DNA from: Yponomeuta sedellus
Taxonomy: Eukaryota > Arthropoda > Insecta > Lepidoptera > Yponomeutidae
Reading direction: 5' to 3'
Length of the DNA stretch: 64,000 nucleotides
NCBI GenBank assembly: GCA_934045075.1
Contig: OW203723.1
Location: 19,638,035 to 19,702,034 of the forward strand
Below, piece after piece: positions 1 to 12,736 of the stretch. Positions within the stretch are counted from its first letter, which is position 1. Each line of letters starts with the position of its first letter. The notes beneath the pieces were generated by a model. It did no database searches. It was not told the origin of the DNA and saw nothing but the letters and a program-made list of their open reading frames with translations. Made by a program: the position numbers and the translations under genes.

Positions 1-210
1 AAGCTTGAAATATTCACAGGATATTAATATTTTAATAACTTTTAAAATAAATAATGAAATTTTATAAAATATAGATATATTTAAGTGGGGCTCCAGTAGA
101 ACGAACATGTATTTTGCCATTTTTATTCGATATTAACGGCTACATGTAGACGCTTGTTTAGTTGTAGGTACTTATATTGAAAAAAAAAATAATAAAAATA
201 AGTAAAGGAC

Positions 211-261
211 AAAAATCACGTTTGTTGTATGGGAGCCCCCCATACAACAAACGTGATTTTT
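211..261. repeat. Perfect 23-bp hairpin in a dispersed repeat
   Basis: 'aaaaatcacgtttgttgtat' plus ggg pairs with its complement after a 5-bp loop. The following sequence with 'cgactcgcacttggccggtt' (330-349) is the end of a common lepidopteran repeat; 4590-4680 and 15030-15070 look like other fragments of the same class. Confidence 0.6.
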
Positions 262-3200
262 CCCGTTTTTTCGATCTTTGTGCATAATGTTGTGTAATTA
301 TTATGGTACGGAAGCCTTCATGCGCAAGACCGACTCGCACTTGGCCGGTTTTTGCTAAGGTGAGCTGCCCGCTCGACTCCAAATCGATGCAATAACGATT
401 CCGCAAACGTTTTAGATGTACTTAGGTAAAAAATAACAATAATCTATCGGTTTTCAGATACTTTCGGTGTTATCCATAAAAATTCGATGGCTCTATAACA
501 CTTCTCAAAGGCAGGTTAAACAATTTGCGGTTACGTGTTTTCCTTTACTACGGATTATATATAAAGAGATAAGGTTCATATGTATTCTATGTTTGTACTA
601 CAAAGTCGCGTCACTGCTGGTACAAAATACTTTGATGACATATAATTTAGTTTTGTTATGTAAGTATTAAAAATGTTACTACGCACTGGACGTAGTTTCT
701 TTCAAATTCATTTACTAAAAGAACATTTATTTCTTCCTTGGGAAGAAATGTTTGGTATATGCGCTACTAAATGTATTTCTGCAAAAATATGCAAAAAGAA
801 AATGCGATTTGGAACCACAAAATCTCCTAAGCCCAGGTAAGGTAACACAGAAAAAAAAATGTGTCGTGCTGATGCAGTGAATATGTGGATTTCGGGAAAG
901 TCTTTAGTAAATTAACACCCTATATAAGTTAAGTTTGTTTTTATGTCATGTTTTCTGGCGTACAATAAAGAATATTCTAGGCTTATATTATAAAGGTACT
1001 TTACTAATTTACCATATCAGAAATGGGAATAAATCTGAGTATAAAACGATGTGATATAATTTAAAAGCGATTCTCTTAAAAAAAGAATCTTAAGCCAAAT
1101 ATAACAAAAAACGGTTAATTTGAACTTTGTCTACTTTTTACTTCTTTGGGTTCTTATACTTCGCTCTCATCGACCAAACTTGAATATAATTTTCAGTCCA
1201 ATGTCACCGCTAGACTGTTTGTGATCTATAACGTTATTTGAAATATTATATTTTCCGTCGTCAAATCTAATCTCCGGTTCTCTCCGACGACGACTTGGTG
1301 TAGAAATTGATCTAGATTGCAACATTTCCTCTGTACAGTTATTTTTACATTTTCTCTCCATCTGTGTTTATTAGTGACCGCAAAGTCCGCAAATGCTTAT
1401 GAGTTGATGTCTTCTTCACTGTGGTCTTTTTGTGCAATTCCCGCTCGTTTAATGTCGTCCCGCCTCGTTGTGGGGCGGAAATAACGGCCCTCGGTCTGCA
1501 ACCGTCGTTTATTATTATTAATATAAATTAACGGCTTTACTGTCATTAGAAAACGAAAATGTTGCTGACATGTCCAATTTAACCCAAGGATTTTCCTCTA
1601 TCGTAAATTCATCAATGCCATCCAGGCCGTTTTGGCAGTAGCCAAAAAGTCAGTGCTCGAACAGATCGACGGTGACTGGACTCTGAGACTGATTACTATG
1701 CACGTCCTGTGGCTGCGATCGCCCACAACAGCCTTTGTTTGTCGGCCGCTTTGTCCTACCATCATGGGCTGTTCGCTCGTCGACTTTTAGTGAATACTCG
1801 TAGATGACGACGAACTATTGTGCTCGGAGTAGGACTATGATAGTTTCCGCTAGCTAGCTAGCATGGCAGTTGTTACATTATATAGTTTGAAAATGTCCTT
1901 AGGAACTTATAGTCTGACGTATGTTCAAGTAGATACCAACCAATCTCTAAATGATCAGAATAACGAGACGAATAATTGCCTCACTGGAAAGTTCACGTCC
2001 AAAAGCACGAACAGCGACACAGTAATCCAATCACTGCACCGGCTAGCTACTTCCTCGATGAGACGCTAAATAGCTGTGAAGGTGCATTCAGTGAACGTCG
2101 CTATAAATAGAGTCTCGCTATGCGTGCGACCATAGTTGCATGAAAAACATCGGCATTTATACTGCGTACCTACCTACCTAATTTAGGCAATTTACACTTA
2201 CCAACCACAGAGAACAAACTTGCATTCGTTTCTAAAATTGTAACAAAATGTTGCTAACCTTTGCGTTTTGCTGAACGAGCACACTCTCGAGGTGGGGATC
2301 CTTCATAGCCCAAAAAATCATAAGTCTGTTCCGTTTTTTGCAGAACAACATTTCAGCGTCTTGGCTTCTCTATCTTAAGAGAGCAAACGTTCGTGTGACG
2401 TAGTAACGTGTTATCTAAACATTCGAGTCACTTTCGATACACTGTTACATCACATAACATTTCACGCGTCGTCGTCGTTTCAGCAAAGTAGGCCGGCGAG
2501 GCGGGAGCCATCCCATGAAGTGCGGAAGGAAAGGACTCGCCATACTAACGCCAGTCGGCTGCGAACTGTCAAACTCGTAGGCGGATTCTTACCAACGCTT
2601 CCCGCCACTTTGCATACAATACGCGCGCGAGTATTTTTTTTATTTCTCACAGTTCGGAAATTAAAAATAGTGAATGTGAAAGGAAAGAGCTTGGATTATG
2701 AGGATTCGCTTCGAGGTGCCCAATAAGTTGGAAATAACATTTGGAGGCACGTGTTTTCAATTCTTATTCAAACTTGAATTGGTCATGTATTGTGGTTTGT
2801 GTGTGCTATTGAAAGCGAATATAATGATTATTGTTGATTTATAGGTGCGTGGCTGTGAGAATAATGAACTACAGCTACAAGTTGAACTTGTATCAAACTG
2901 TAATTTTTACTGAATCCTGTCTGAAAAAAATAAACTAATCTTCAGTTGGCGTTAGCGCGTAGTTGGTTTTGCTGTTATAAATACCAGTTATGACAAGTAT
3001 TGTGTGACACACATTCTACACACATCACAATCATGTGCTATGAATATATTATTTTATTCTTAAATTCGTGCTAATAGATTCGCTATCGACAGGAATCATT
3101 TCTGTGCCTTCACTTTATCTACCAGTAGAGTTTCTTGAACTTTAACTATTTTGTTGAAAGCTTGGACTCATTAAAGTACCTACCTACTACCCTGCCTACC

Positions 3201-3717
3201 GACACAGAACCCTTTGCTCCATCGCAAATACTTACTGTTCCTTTGAGACATTCCGCAAAGTCCTTCATTTCTTTACCAAAATGTGCTAAACAGTTTCGGG
3301 AAATGCTCCGGACACTCTGGGTGTCGACTATGCCGCTTCTGTTAGACTAAGATTCCGTATGTAATAATATATACTAAAGTGAAAGATCTGAAGATAATCA
3401 AATATAACCATTTGCACTTAAAAGTTAAAATCTGTCAAAATATTGATTTTAAGTAGTATTGGCCCCAGAGGCTCGTTATTCAGACGCCCAACAAGTCAAA
3501 ATAAGCCTCTTTCAGCCCCTTCAATTCATGGAAATGTAAGACTTAAAACGGAGGCGCCTCTATCCCATATCGTCTTACAACATAAATGAGTGCGAGTCCC
3601 TACCTGGACAATAGCTTGTTGGGTCTACACCTAAACATTAACACTTCCATGTCCAGAGAAAACAGAATTACGTAGTATTCGACATGGGAAGTCCAGTTGA
3701 GTTACTCGATGTGCCCC

Positions 3718-3771
3718 GAGTTATCTATAGGCTGAGATCCGGTATAACGGATCTAACACTATAGATAACTC
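3718..3771. repeat. Nested stem-loop
   Basis: The outer stem 'gagttatctatag' pairs with 'ctatagataactc', and an inner stem 'gatccg...cggatc' lies between. It is 54 bp long, with no coding context. Confidence 0.55.
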
Positions 3772-5700
3772 AGTTAAAGTGTTAGTACAAACATCGATTG
3801 TATGTAAATAACCTGAATGCGCCGTGTTGACATAGTGTTGATTTCTCACATACTTTAGGATTGTTTGAATGAACTGATTTGAACTGGGACCAGTCAGTTG
3901 TTTCAAGAAAATTGCTGTTTTTGGTCGCGTGTGAAAATGTTCGGCCTAACCTTTGACTTGGATTGGGGTTAGTCGTTTCGCAACAAATAATGAAGAAAGT
4001 TTCGTGCGAATATCCTGCAACAACTAATTACGAAGTTTTCCTTAACTCTTCCAACCTTGGCAATAACTTACAAGTTAATACCTACTTATATTTTCTAAAT
4101 TGCCATCTACGTTTTTGTAAGTGAAGTCGTGGTCCCGATTGCCACAGTATTTTTGAGAAGTACTAACCTAGTTACGTATTGCGCTGTCTTTTTGGCAAAG
4201 ATGATTTTTTTCTTTTTGTATATTCTATAAATCTACACGATGTCTTAACCGAAATATTATTATTGACTATTCTCAGATTGATCTGGGCTGTCCGCACTTA
4301 GCCTCACATTTGGGCCATTGTAAACGAACGTGTCAGTGCTGTGAGATCACTCCAGCCAGCCTATCTTTTTCCAAATGGCTAGCTTTGCTCTTCTTCAATA
4401 TATGTATATTTTTAAGTATTCACGTAATTTCCGTGAGCTAATATTCTCTTCTCTTTTATTCGTATCCTCTTTCACCGAAAAAGATAGTCGAATCGAGGCC
4501 TGTGCGAGCAGGTGATTAACACCAAATGTATTTTTCAGCCCTGAAATAAAAGCACGGGGTAATGTGTGGAATTTCACTTATTTTTAGAGTTCTGTACCGC
4601 AAATGGATAAAATCAAATCCTTATATAAGATCACTTTGTCCTGCCGTTGTCCGTCCGTCCGTCTATCAGTGTCAAGACCCTTTATCTTAGGAAGATAAGA
4701 TAATTATTTATTTGCACTTTTTGAGTGCAAATAAATGATTATTAATCCACGCCTTTCAAGAAGGCGTGGACCTATCGGGTTTAAATTATTCTTTATGCTG
4801 TTAAAATATTTTAAAACTAAAACTTGTACATACATAAGCAACACGCATTATTGATAGGTACATTATTGATGGTATAAGTACTCTCCGTTGACCTAGAGCT
4901 TAAAAATTTGGCAAATAATCATCTCTTACTACATGCATAGAGGGAAACCTGAAAACTGTACATTTGTAAAATACCTATGTAATTATATCATAAAAATTGA
5001 TTGAAATTCGGGAAAAGCTCTGTGATAACTGCGAACTATTCATAATACTACAAATTTAACTTACAAATTTGTACGGAACCCTCGGTGTTATTAGTGAACG
5101 ACGTTACCTATCAGATAATGAAAATCTTTGCGTAGTTACTGAAACAATGGAAAGTACCTCCTGAAAGGGCCCTTATCTATGCTTGGCTATCACAGGTTCT
5201 CTACTGTTGTGCTTACCGTGTTATGCGTGTAACAATCACAATAAGGCTAACGACCGAAAAGGCTTTTACAGTGTCCCTGACTGTAACTATACTACCTATA
5301 AAATAATGTTTCATTGTTCATACCTATTTCTCAATATTCCCACATACCTACTGCATTATTTTGGACGTTGTCGTTGAGTCGGCGATGGTTCCGTGGATGC
5401 GGCTGGAAAAGATCATGAGAGATGGCATACGGGGGAAAAGGTCCTTAGCCAGCAGTGGGCACAGGGTTACCAGATTAGGGGTTTTTCACCGGTTTGGGGA
5501 ACTGTTATTTATGGGAAAAAGAAGAATCAATTCAGAGAAATCATGCAAAAAGTGACTCACGGACCGCCATAGATTTAGAAAATCACAGTTTTAAAATCAC
5601 ATCTGGCAACCCCAACCCTGGCATCTGGGCAACGGTGGGCTGATAGTGATGACTGCATTATTTAAAAGTAAACTATATTTATAATATGTAGTACAATAAA

Positions 5701-5920
5701 TTAAAAACCTATTTAGAGGCTAAAAATTCCACCCGTGCCGGGATTCGAACCCGCGACCTCTGGCTATCCGTGCCAGCGCTCTTTCCAACTGAGCCAATGG
5801 GCGACTCGCCGGCAGTTCGAATCCCGGCATGGGTGGAATTTTTAGCCTCTAAATAGATTTTTAAAATTGTCCTTAGCACGGGTTAGGGCATTAAAAAGAA
5901 TATAGTACAATGACTTGTTC
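5701..5920 (-). mobile_element. tRNA-headed SINE pair in inverted orientation
   Basis: The left part is a SINE on the minus strand: a head with A box 'tggctcagttggaaagagcg' and B box 'gggttcgaatcccggc', then body 'tttttagcctctaaataggt'. The right part (5815-5920) is a plus-strand copy of the B box, the same body and the tail 'gtccttagcacgggttaggg'. Arms 5701-5750 and 5815-5864 are inverted repeats of 50 bp with two mismatches. The anticodon loop lacks U33, so it is a tRNA-derived repeat and not a working tRNA gene. Confidence 0.7.
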
Positions 5921-6385
5921 TCGACTCTGCTTTACATGACAGACTAGATAGTTGCCTGTATTTATTACTATTTAGGAGATAGTACAGGCATCCGTAAAAT
6001 TTAGCGCAAGCCACTCCCTGGGAACGCGCCGCCTTTAGTCATCCAAAATGTCCTAAATCGGCAACAGCAAATTTTTCATCAAATTATGTATACCAGATAC
6101 ATAATTATCTAGAATTAATATTCCTTGCGTAATGTATATAGAGTTGTTAGTATAAAATTGGATGTTAGACGGAACCTAGACACAAGATATCTGTTCGACC
6201 TTACCTCGCTTATTGGCAAGCGTTCTTGTAGGTACTGAAGTCGGTTTCGGTCTTTGATCTGCGCGACAACTATCGTCTGTTAGTAGACGTTGATTGACAT
6301 GGATTTTGTGGGATTTACCTACTATGAAAATCTCTGGGGTCGATTATGCCGATTCGAGCGAACTATATAGGTCATTCAGCACACC

Positions 6386-6670
6386 AACACAAACTCTAAC
6401 TAGAGTGATCCAGAAACTGGGTTTTAGGAAGTAATTCAAAGAAATTAATTCATCATCTCATGTACGTACGAAGATAGTTCATGGTAATACTTATATTACC
6501 ATGAACTATCTTCGTACGTACATGAGATGATGAATTACGTACGAAGATAGTTCATGGTAATACTTATATTACCATGAACTATCTTCGTACGTACATGAGA
6601 TGATGAATTAATTTCTTTGAATTACTTCCTAAAACCCAGTTTCTGGATCACTCTAGTTAGAGTTTGTGTT
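6386..6670. repeat. 285-bp fold-back palindrome
   Basis: Arms 6386-6489 and 6567-6670 are perfect inverted repeats of 104 bp. The 77-bp middle holds a second copy of the inner palindrome ('atagttcatggtaatactta' against its complement). No terminal duplication or coding frame is visible. It could be a MITE array or a fold-back assembly join. Confidence 0.85.
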
Positions 6671-7033
6671 TTATAACAACTTTTGTTTTATGAGTTTTTA
6701 TTACATCGTGAGGAAATCTGATCGACTGAGGTATTCACATATCTCAGCGCTTGAAATTGCCAATCAGCGGTGGTGGGCACGAGTGGCTATCATACTCTTT
6801 ATCTCTCTCTCTCTCTCTCTCTGGGAGAAGGCCTGTGCCCTAGAGTGGGACGTCTATAAGCTGCATTTTTATTATGATTGTTCAAAGTACCAAGATTTTC
6901 ATAATATTTGAATTCGATCTTTGTAAATAATTTGTCCTACATACATAGAACGTCCGTTCTATTTAAGGCTGCAGTTACGACTGGCATGCGGTCTCGCCCG
7001 CACGTTCTACATTTTTAATGATTGTAAAAAACT

Positions 7034-7255
7034 GAGTATACTTTTGATAAGTGTGGTCCGAGGCTTTGCTAGATGATAAAAATCATATTTAAGATTTTTG
7101 TTATGACATAATTTTTGATTAAGAACATAATACAAACATAATAATGTTTGTCGTTATCGAAAAAGTTTGGGTACACATAAATGTGTTTAAAATGCCCGTG
7201 ACTTTATTATCAAGCAAAACCTCGAACCACATTTTATCAAAAGAGTACCTACTCA
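7034..7255. mobile_element. MITE-like element, about 220 bp
   Basis: Left end 'gagtatacttttgataagtg' plus 'tggtccgaggctttgctaga' pairs imperfectly with the right end 'ctcgaaccacattttatcaa' plus 'aagagtacctactc'. There is no open frame inside. Confidence 0.6.
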
Positions 7256-7958
7256 CAATTCTTTTTTGCAATGACAAAAAAGTTACATTAGAATATCAAC
7301 GTTAGCTATCAATCACAATCAATACAAATAGTAAAATATTTTACGAAATAAATTTACATTTTTTTTAAAGTACTATAATCGACAAACTTTACTATGTTTG
7401 AATTGAATTTCTTAATGAAATAAAATAAATCATGCATAAAAAATTAAGAAGTAAAAAAATGCCGATCAGTAATGGTGACGTAATAGGTTTAGCTCTGTAC
7501 ATAAGATATCAAAGTACTTGAGTATATTTTTCATTTGGTCATTGAATTTTAACTAGACATCTCTACTTAAAATTCAATAGTTTAGCTCGACTTTTCAACC
7601 GTACCCAAATAAAGCCGTGTTGCATTGTTGTATTACTTGCACGCGCGGTTTTTTTAACTTAGCCTGTGCCGCTACTGCCCAAAGGCTTCGCCCCTGCCTC
7701 CCCTAAGGTGACTGGGGCCACCTCTCACCATCTCGGTAAATGTGTAACTATAATAGTACAGTATAAGGGTAATTAAAATCTAAAACACCGTATTTTTTTC
7801 TCAGAATTAAATAGCACAGAAACGAATTTAATAAACGTTAAACAAGTATATTTAAGTGCGTCCTTATTGATTGAAATCCATCAAAGTTACTCGGTGACTG
7901 ATATGACCGCTATAGAGGCTCTTGGACTACCACTTCTGATGACGTCGAATTGTCGTAT

Positions 7959-8068
7959 AGTGCGACAAACTTATCTGACCCGGTGACAGTGCCACTTTTC
8001 TCATAGTAAACTTAATGTTTCCATACAAAATTTGACACCTCCACCGGGTCAGATAACTTTGTAGCACT
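7959..8068. mobile_element. MITE, 110 bp, with 27-bp inverted ends
   Basis: Left 'agtgcgacaaacttatctga' and right 'tcagataactttgtagcact' are ends of 27-bp inverted repeats with two mismatches around 'cccggtg/caccggg'. No coding content. Confidence 0.7.
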
Positions 8069-8679
8069 GTACCTACATCGATACAATGAAATGACACGAC
8101 GGTGCTGCAAGGTCGCAGCTGCGATATAACTACATTAACTACACTTTACTGAGTGTACTATAAAATTAATACTACAGGGTGACATTGAATTCGTTCACGG
8201 TTTTTAAGAGGACATTCTATCCATGATGTTGGGACATGTATTAGTGCTGGCTGAAAAAATAAATAAAAACGAGATCTTTCATATAGGTACGAGATTTTTT
8301 TTGTTTTCCAAAATTAATTCAATAAGACATAAACAAAGAATATCAGAACAAATAATATTAAAAAAAATATTATAATATTGGTTCGAGCGTTACGACTTAG
8401 GTACGGTGGTGACAGAAACGTGAATCAATTCGGAAATTCATTATTATAGATTCTTCCATGGTAAAATCGTATCTTCACTCTTTGTGAGCTCTTGAATGAA
8501 ATGGGTCACTCCCATAATTTCCTAATATAAATTTAATACAATGCTTGTGGCGTGTAGCCACCGCAGGCGCGTTAGTCACGGTCGTGGACCGTGGTAAGTT
8601 GCAAATCCTGGTATATACGTAGGCAGATGCGATAAATCTGGTAAATGCGCGGGCAGACAGGGTTTGTCAATTATAAACG

Positions 8680-9055
8680 TATAAACTAACGAAGCTCTCG
8701 TGTCCTAGGCGAACCGAGTGATTGGAATCAATCACTTGAGTTATTAAGCAATAACAGGCGCGGTAAGGTACAGGATGGGTGACCGTCCCGTGACCACCGC
8801 TAGTGGCATTTTTCCGAGCGCTTCCGTGCTTTGCAAAGCACGTTAAGCCGTTGGTGCCGGCTGTCACATAATGGCAGTCGTTAAGCCATGTCAGAGGCCT
8901 TATGGGCGGCTTGATAACTTCTGACAGTAATGCCCGCCACTGTCTTACAATCCTCCGCCAACCCGGACTTGGCCCCCGTGGTGGAGTGAGGCCTAACCTT
9001 CCTGCGATGCAGGAAGAGACCCGTGCCCCAACAGTGGGGACATACAAGGGTTGCT
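8680..9055 (+). mobile_element. SINE-like repeat with a 5S-rRNA-like box
   Basis: Contains 'ggatgggtgacc', identical to the box C region of 5S rRNA, then 'cgcttccgtgctttgcaaag', 'cacgttaagccgttggtgcc' and the 3' end 'cttcctgcgatgcaggaaga', 'cagtggggacatacaagggt'. I recognise this as a widespread lepidopteran repeat; the 5S box suggests a 5S-type internal promoter. Truncated copies are at 12183-12250 (minus), 29222-29330 (plus) and 30096-30158 (plus). The minus-strand frame over it is not a gene. Confidence 0.6.
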
Positions 9056-10980
9056 AATGAATGAAACTAACGCCTGTTTTCCGAAGGCACCCCTTCGGGA
9101 TACATAGAGTCGACATCGTTAGGTAGTTTAGGGTTCGATTCAAAAATCATGCTAATACAGCAAAAGGTGTTTTCTGTAAAAAAATATTTCAAATGTGCTG
9201 AAACAAAAGTTGTAAAACACCAAAAGTGAAGACTGTTACTTATTTAAATTTCATTTTAAAATAATTTTCTATATCGATGTGTGGATATAAACTACGTTTC
9301 TGCGATACCGGTCGTGCGACAGCCACGCGCTGAAAAGATATTGGAAAAAATCGAATATGACCGCCATTAGTGGTTGGCTGTTAGGTCTAAATATTACTTA
9401 GGTATCTCATCTTACCTACGCCTTAGCAAAATATTCTATTAGGTACATTGCGACCTTGCTTTCTTCTCTTCTTCTTAGGTAAATAAGTGAATCCCACAAA
9501 ACAAGTGAATGTAAACTGAATGCAAATCATGATCAGAAAAAGATAAGACGCTTGATTACCCGCTCACGAGACTTTTCGTTTCGCATGCCTCCATTGTTTC
9601 ACTTTCTTTATGTTTTGCTGTTAATAGATCAATTGTCTGTCCATATCGATGCTCTCATGAATTAGATTCTAACTAGACTGTTGGCCAAATATTTATGTTG
9701 CCAATGCTCACGTATAGAGAAACGTTTACAATAGTTCAGTCATCTCTATCAATTCCGGAATGTATTGAAATTCCGTAGTTTCAGTTTCGTTGCGTTCCAC
9801 TCTGATATCCTCGGTTCCGCCATCTCGGCCCCGTTTCGTCTCGGAACTACGTAAATGGTTCGGATATCTGCTTTGATACCTTCCGTGATTCTAGACATCT
9901 AGCGTTAATTGACTGGTTAAGTGTTACACAGTCGCATTTAGCAACCGATTGGAAAGACACTAGGCACACATGCGGCGATATTGCGTTATTCTCCACTTTA
10001 TAGTGTTATCCGATTTAACCAACTCCTACCTTTGGAGTCGTCAAATAGGTTAACCCGGTAGAGTCCACAATTGCGTGATAGAATCACGTAACTTTCCATT
10101 TTATCGGGTTAAGCATTTGACTATTCCAAAGTGCAAATCACCTCCCTTACATACACGAACACCCAAAACACACACACACACACGCACACAAACATGCTAT
10201 CTGTTTTGACATTAAGTAATAATTTACTATTTCTATGTTATTTTTAGTTGCATGGTTGCCTAAGTTATTTACTTTGGCTTTATTTAATTTTGGCTTAGCG
10301 ATAAGTAAACTTAACAATAATTTAAAGTAAACCAACATCTGTGCCCTTCAGGTTTTCACTCGTGCTACTGTATTGTAGCCTCAGACTCAGACTACATTAT
10401 TAATGGAAGCTGGTATCTATATTACAGACCTAGTCTAGCTTAGATATCAGCTGTAACTTTAAATCTGAAACCTCAACGACATCACATCTTCATAAATATT
10501 TTAAGTTTAACAAACAGTGTAAAGCAATGTTAAAGGTTTCTTCTTCTGCCCAATAAATTTCATTTCATTTTCATTTCAAAGTGTCAAAATGCGAGTAGGT
10601 ATGTATATGTAGTTTGGAGTAGGCAAAATCAGACACCTCGAACGAGACTTGTATCGTCGCACCCCTTGTCAGTAACCTGACTAAAAATTCTAAAATCAAT
10701 AGTCTAATCAGTCTGCAAACGTGTTTTAGGCAACAGTCGGCAGCACGAGAATATTTACATTTCAGTTGTAAATTCACCCGTAACGTAAAAGTGTAGAGTC
10801 CACGGGCGTAAGTTCGATGTGCTGGTCGACTTCAACGTCAACAATAATATCAAAACTAATTCGTATATTCGTACACTTTTTAAAAACAATTTGTCGGTGT
10901 TCTTGATCTAGCTAGATGTTCACATAACTCAAGATCAGCAATTTCTCGTCAAACCGATATCGGCCGTCAACGCAATCCCA

Positions 10981-11099
10981 GTTTTATCTCGAGGTACGAT
11001 AGCGGAACTCTATCTCTCAGTTCGCGGTTGAACGCGCGTCGAGTCCGTAGGATTCCCTGATCGATTGTGGACCCTATGGCTGCGTAATATGATAGTCGG
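10981..11099 (+). promoter_or_regulatory. Possible promoter/5'UTR of the long RhoGEF isoform
   Basis: A less AT-rich stretch with an arthropod-type initiator 'tcagtt' at 11017-11022, about 130 bp upstream of the candidate ATG. No TATA box is evident at the right distance. Support is weak and depends on the first exon being right. Confidence 0.25.
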
Positions 11100-11525
11100 T
11101 GATCTATACCTCAGTACAGGGTTAAAGGTCGTGGATCTGTAGCAGTGATGTCGGAGCGAGATAGTAGTGTCGTGGTCGCCGGCGCCTGCTGCCGCGTCCG
11201 CCGGAGGATGCAATGCTTCGGCTTCAGAGGTATTTACGAACATTTTTTGCAACTCTGTCGGTTGAGTCAAGAATTGTAGGGTGCAATTTCATCGGTCACG
11301 CGATGTTCAAGTTGTTTTGTTATACACGATGATCTATACCTCAGTACAGGGTTAAAGGTCGTGGATCTGTAGCAGTGATGTCGGAGCGAGATAGTAGTGT
11401 CGTGGTCGCCGGCGCCTGCTGCCGCGTATTTACGAACATTTTTTGCAACTCTGTCGGTTGAGTCAAGAATTGTAGGGTGCAATTTCATCGGTCACGCGAT
11501 GTTCAAGTTGTTTTGTTATACACGA
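11100..11525 (+). repeat. Tandem duplication over the candidate first exon
   Basis: Unit 1 is 11100-11329 (230 bp); unit 2 is 11330-11525 (196 bp). They are otherwise practically identical, but unit 2 lacks 34 bp corresponding to 11196-11229, the end of the candidate first coding exon up to the donor GT. The near identity marks a recent event. Confidence 0.9.
11148..11229 (+). CDS. Candidate first coding exon of the RhoGEF
   Basis: ATG at 11148 opens 27 codons (starting MSERDSSVVVAG, ending QCFGFR) plus one base before a donor 'cagag|gtattt'. It therefore ends in phase 1, which is what the exon at 19064 needs: the leftover G plus AA makes Glu. Codons are GC-rich compared with the flanks. The exon lies in the left copy of a 230-bp tandem duplication; the right copy (11330-11525) lacks the last 34 exon bases and would join out of frame. 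The intron that follows would be 7.8 kb. The donor is not strong, the peptide has no recognisable domain, and other 5' exons further left are possible, so this is the least certain exon of the main model. Confidence 0.45.
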
Positions 11526-12389
11526 GAATGTGCATACGAAACGATGTCATGTTCGGCGGTGAAAACGAGAAAAATATTGCATAAAATCGTTGGCGTATCG
11601 AATTGCATTGGTCGCGGTCGATCGATTTCGTTTTGCTTTAGTACTTTTCTTAGTGTTTTAGAAATTCCCCGCTCTTGATAGAGAAAATTGATCAGAATTA
11701 AATCAAACAAACAAAAGATGAGACAAGAAATTCGATGATACAATTTATTATTGTAAACAAAACATCAATCGAAATAGCTGAGCAGTGTATCGGAGATGCT
11801 CACGACAGTCTCTACGGTAGTTATCAGATCCGACCAGTGACCACTTCGGAGTGGTGCGCGCACGTCTCTTTAACGCGTACGCGCGGACGCTATTCGGATC
11901 AGCCTTTTCATCTTCAAGTGTGGTTCATGTTACGTTGAAGATAACCAAATTATGAGATTGCAGTTTTCTTTATTCGGGAGGAGTTTTAACTTGGGCAAGT
12001 GTTGAGTTTTGTATTTTTTTTTAAACAATAAAACGTAATGATAATTATCGTGCTATAGGTTCACAATTATAATTGATAATAATTATAACACAACTCTTCT
12101 AAGGATCTAGTTTACTAAATAAAGTAGGTATACATAGATAGAATATTCTTCATTATACACAGAAATTACAGTGACAGAAATTATCGATATCAACCCTTGC
12201 ATGTCCCCATCGCTGGTGCACGGGTCTCTTCCTGCATCGCAGGAAGGTAGGAAAGGAACAGAAAGTACATAAAAATATAATCATATTTAAAGAAATATAT
12301 CTTTGCCTATTTTTTTTATTTTTTATTTATTTATTTAAAGTAAGAAAAAAAAATACATTCAATATAATGCCTCCCATCCCCCGAAACCG

Positions 12390-12510
12390 ACAAGGTTTAT
12401 CTGTGGATTGGGAATTCTGTTTATCTGTGGATTAGACCTTATATCGATCTAATGTTCAAGGTTTCAAGGTTTATCTGTGGATTAGACCTTATATCGATCT
12501 AATGTTCTTA
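12390..12510 (+). repeat. Short tandem repeats of 'ggtttatctgtggatt'
   Basis: Three copies of 'tttatctgtggatt', two of them followed by 'agaccttatatcgatctaat' and 'gttc'. A local duplication without coding content. Confidence 0.8.
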
Positions 12511-12736
12511 GTTACCTACTGCTTTAATCGTCCGTAGCGGAAGGCAAATGATGTACCTATCGGCACGTACAGTGTTAGCGAAAAATGCGCAATTCCTGAA
12601 ACGCGTCAATTAAAGTTTATCATTTACTACAACCGAAGAGTTTCAGGAATTCTTCATTCATGTCACTCTATTAATAATTACCTGAAGAGTCCGAAAAGGT
12701 CAATTGAAAAAATGTAACCTATAATTGAATAAAAAG

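Larger units (their letters stand above)
421..10980. other. Gene-free region with dispersed repeats
   Basis: I find no exon I can defend. Apart from the SINEs, MITEs and palindromes listed (5.7, 6.4, 7.0, 8.0 and 8.7-9.0 kb), the sequence is AT-rich. Frames of 60-80 codons are isolated, without family motifs or matching splice sites. A GC-richer part at 2460-2720 and one at 9770-9860 might be regulatory, but nothing specific is visible. Position upstream of the GEF means it may include its 5' control region. Confidence 0.6.

Noticed and set aside
1167..1361. 64-codon minus-strand frame (MERKCKNNCTEE...)
   Set aside because: Charged low-complexity composition, no matching partner exon, no family recognised.
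2698..2844. Small plus-strand frame (MRIRFEVPNKLEI...) in a GC-richer patch
   Set aside because: About 48 codons, becomes hydrophobic and AT-rich in its second half, no homology recognised.
5729..5804. tRNA gene on the minus strand
   Set aside because: A and B boxes are present, but U33 is missing in the anticodon loop, no clean acceptor stem forms, and the sequence continues into a SINE body found in several copies.
8667..9047. 126-codon minus-strand frame
   Set aside because: Lies entirely over the 5S-box SINE-like repeat, so it is a chance frame in a transposable element.
11379..11678. Second copy of the first exon as an alternative start
   Set aside because: It ends in phase 0 at 'ccgc|gtattt', so joining to 19064 shifts the frame; the continuing open frame has no domain.
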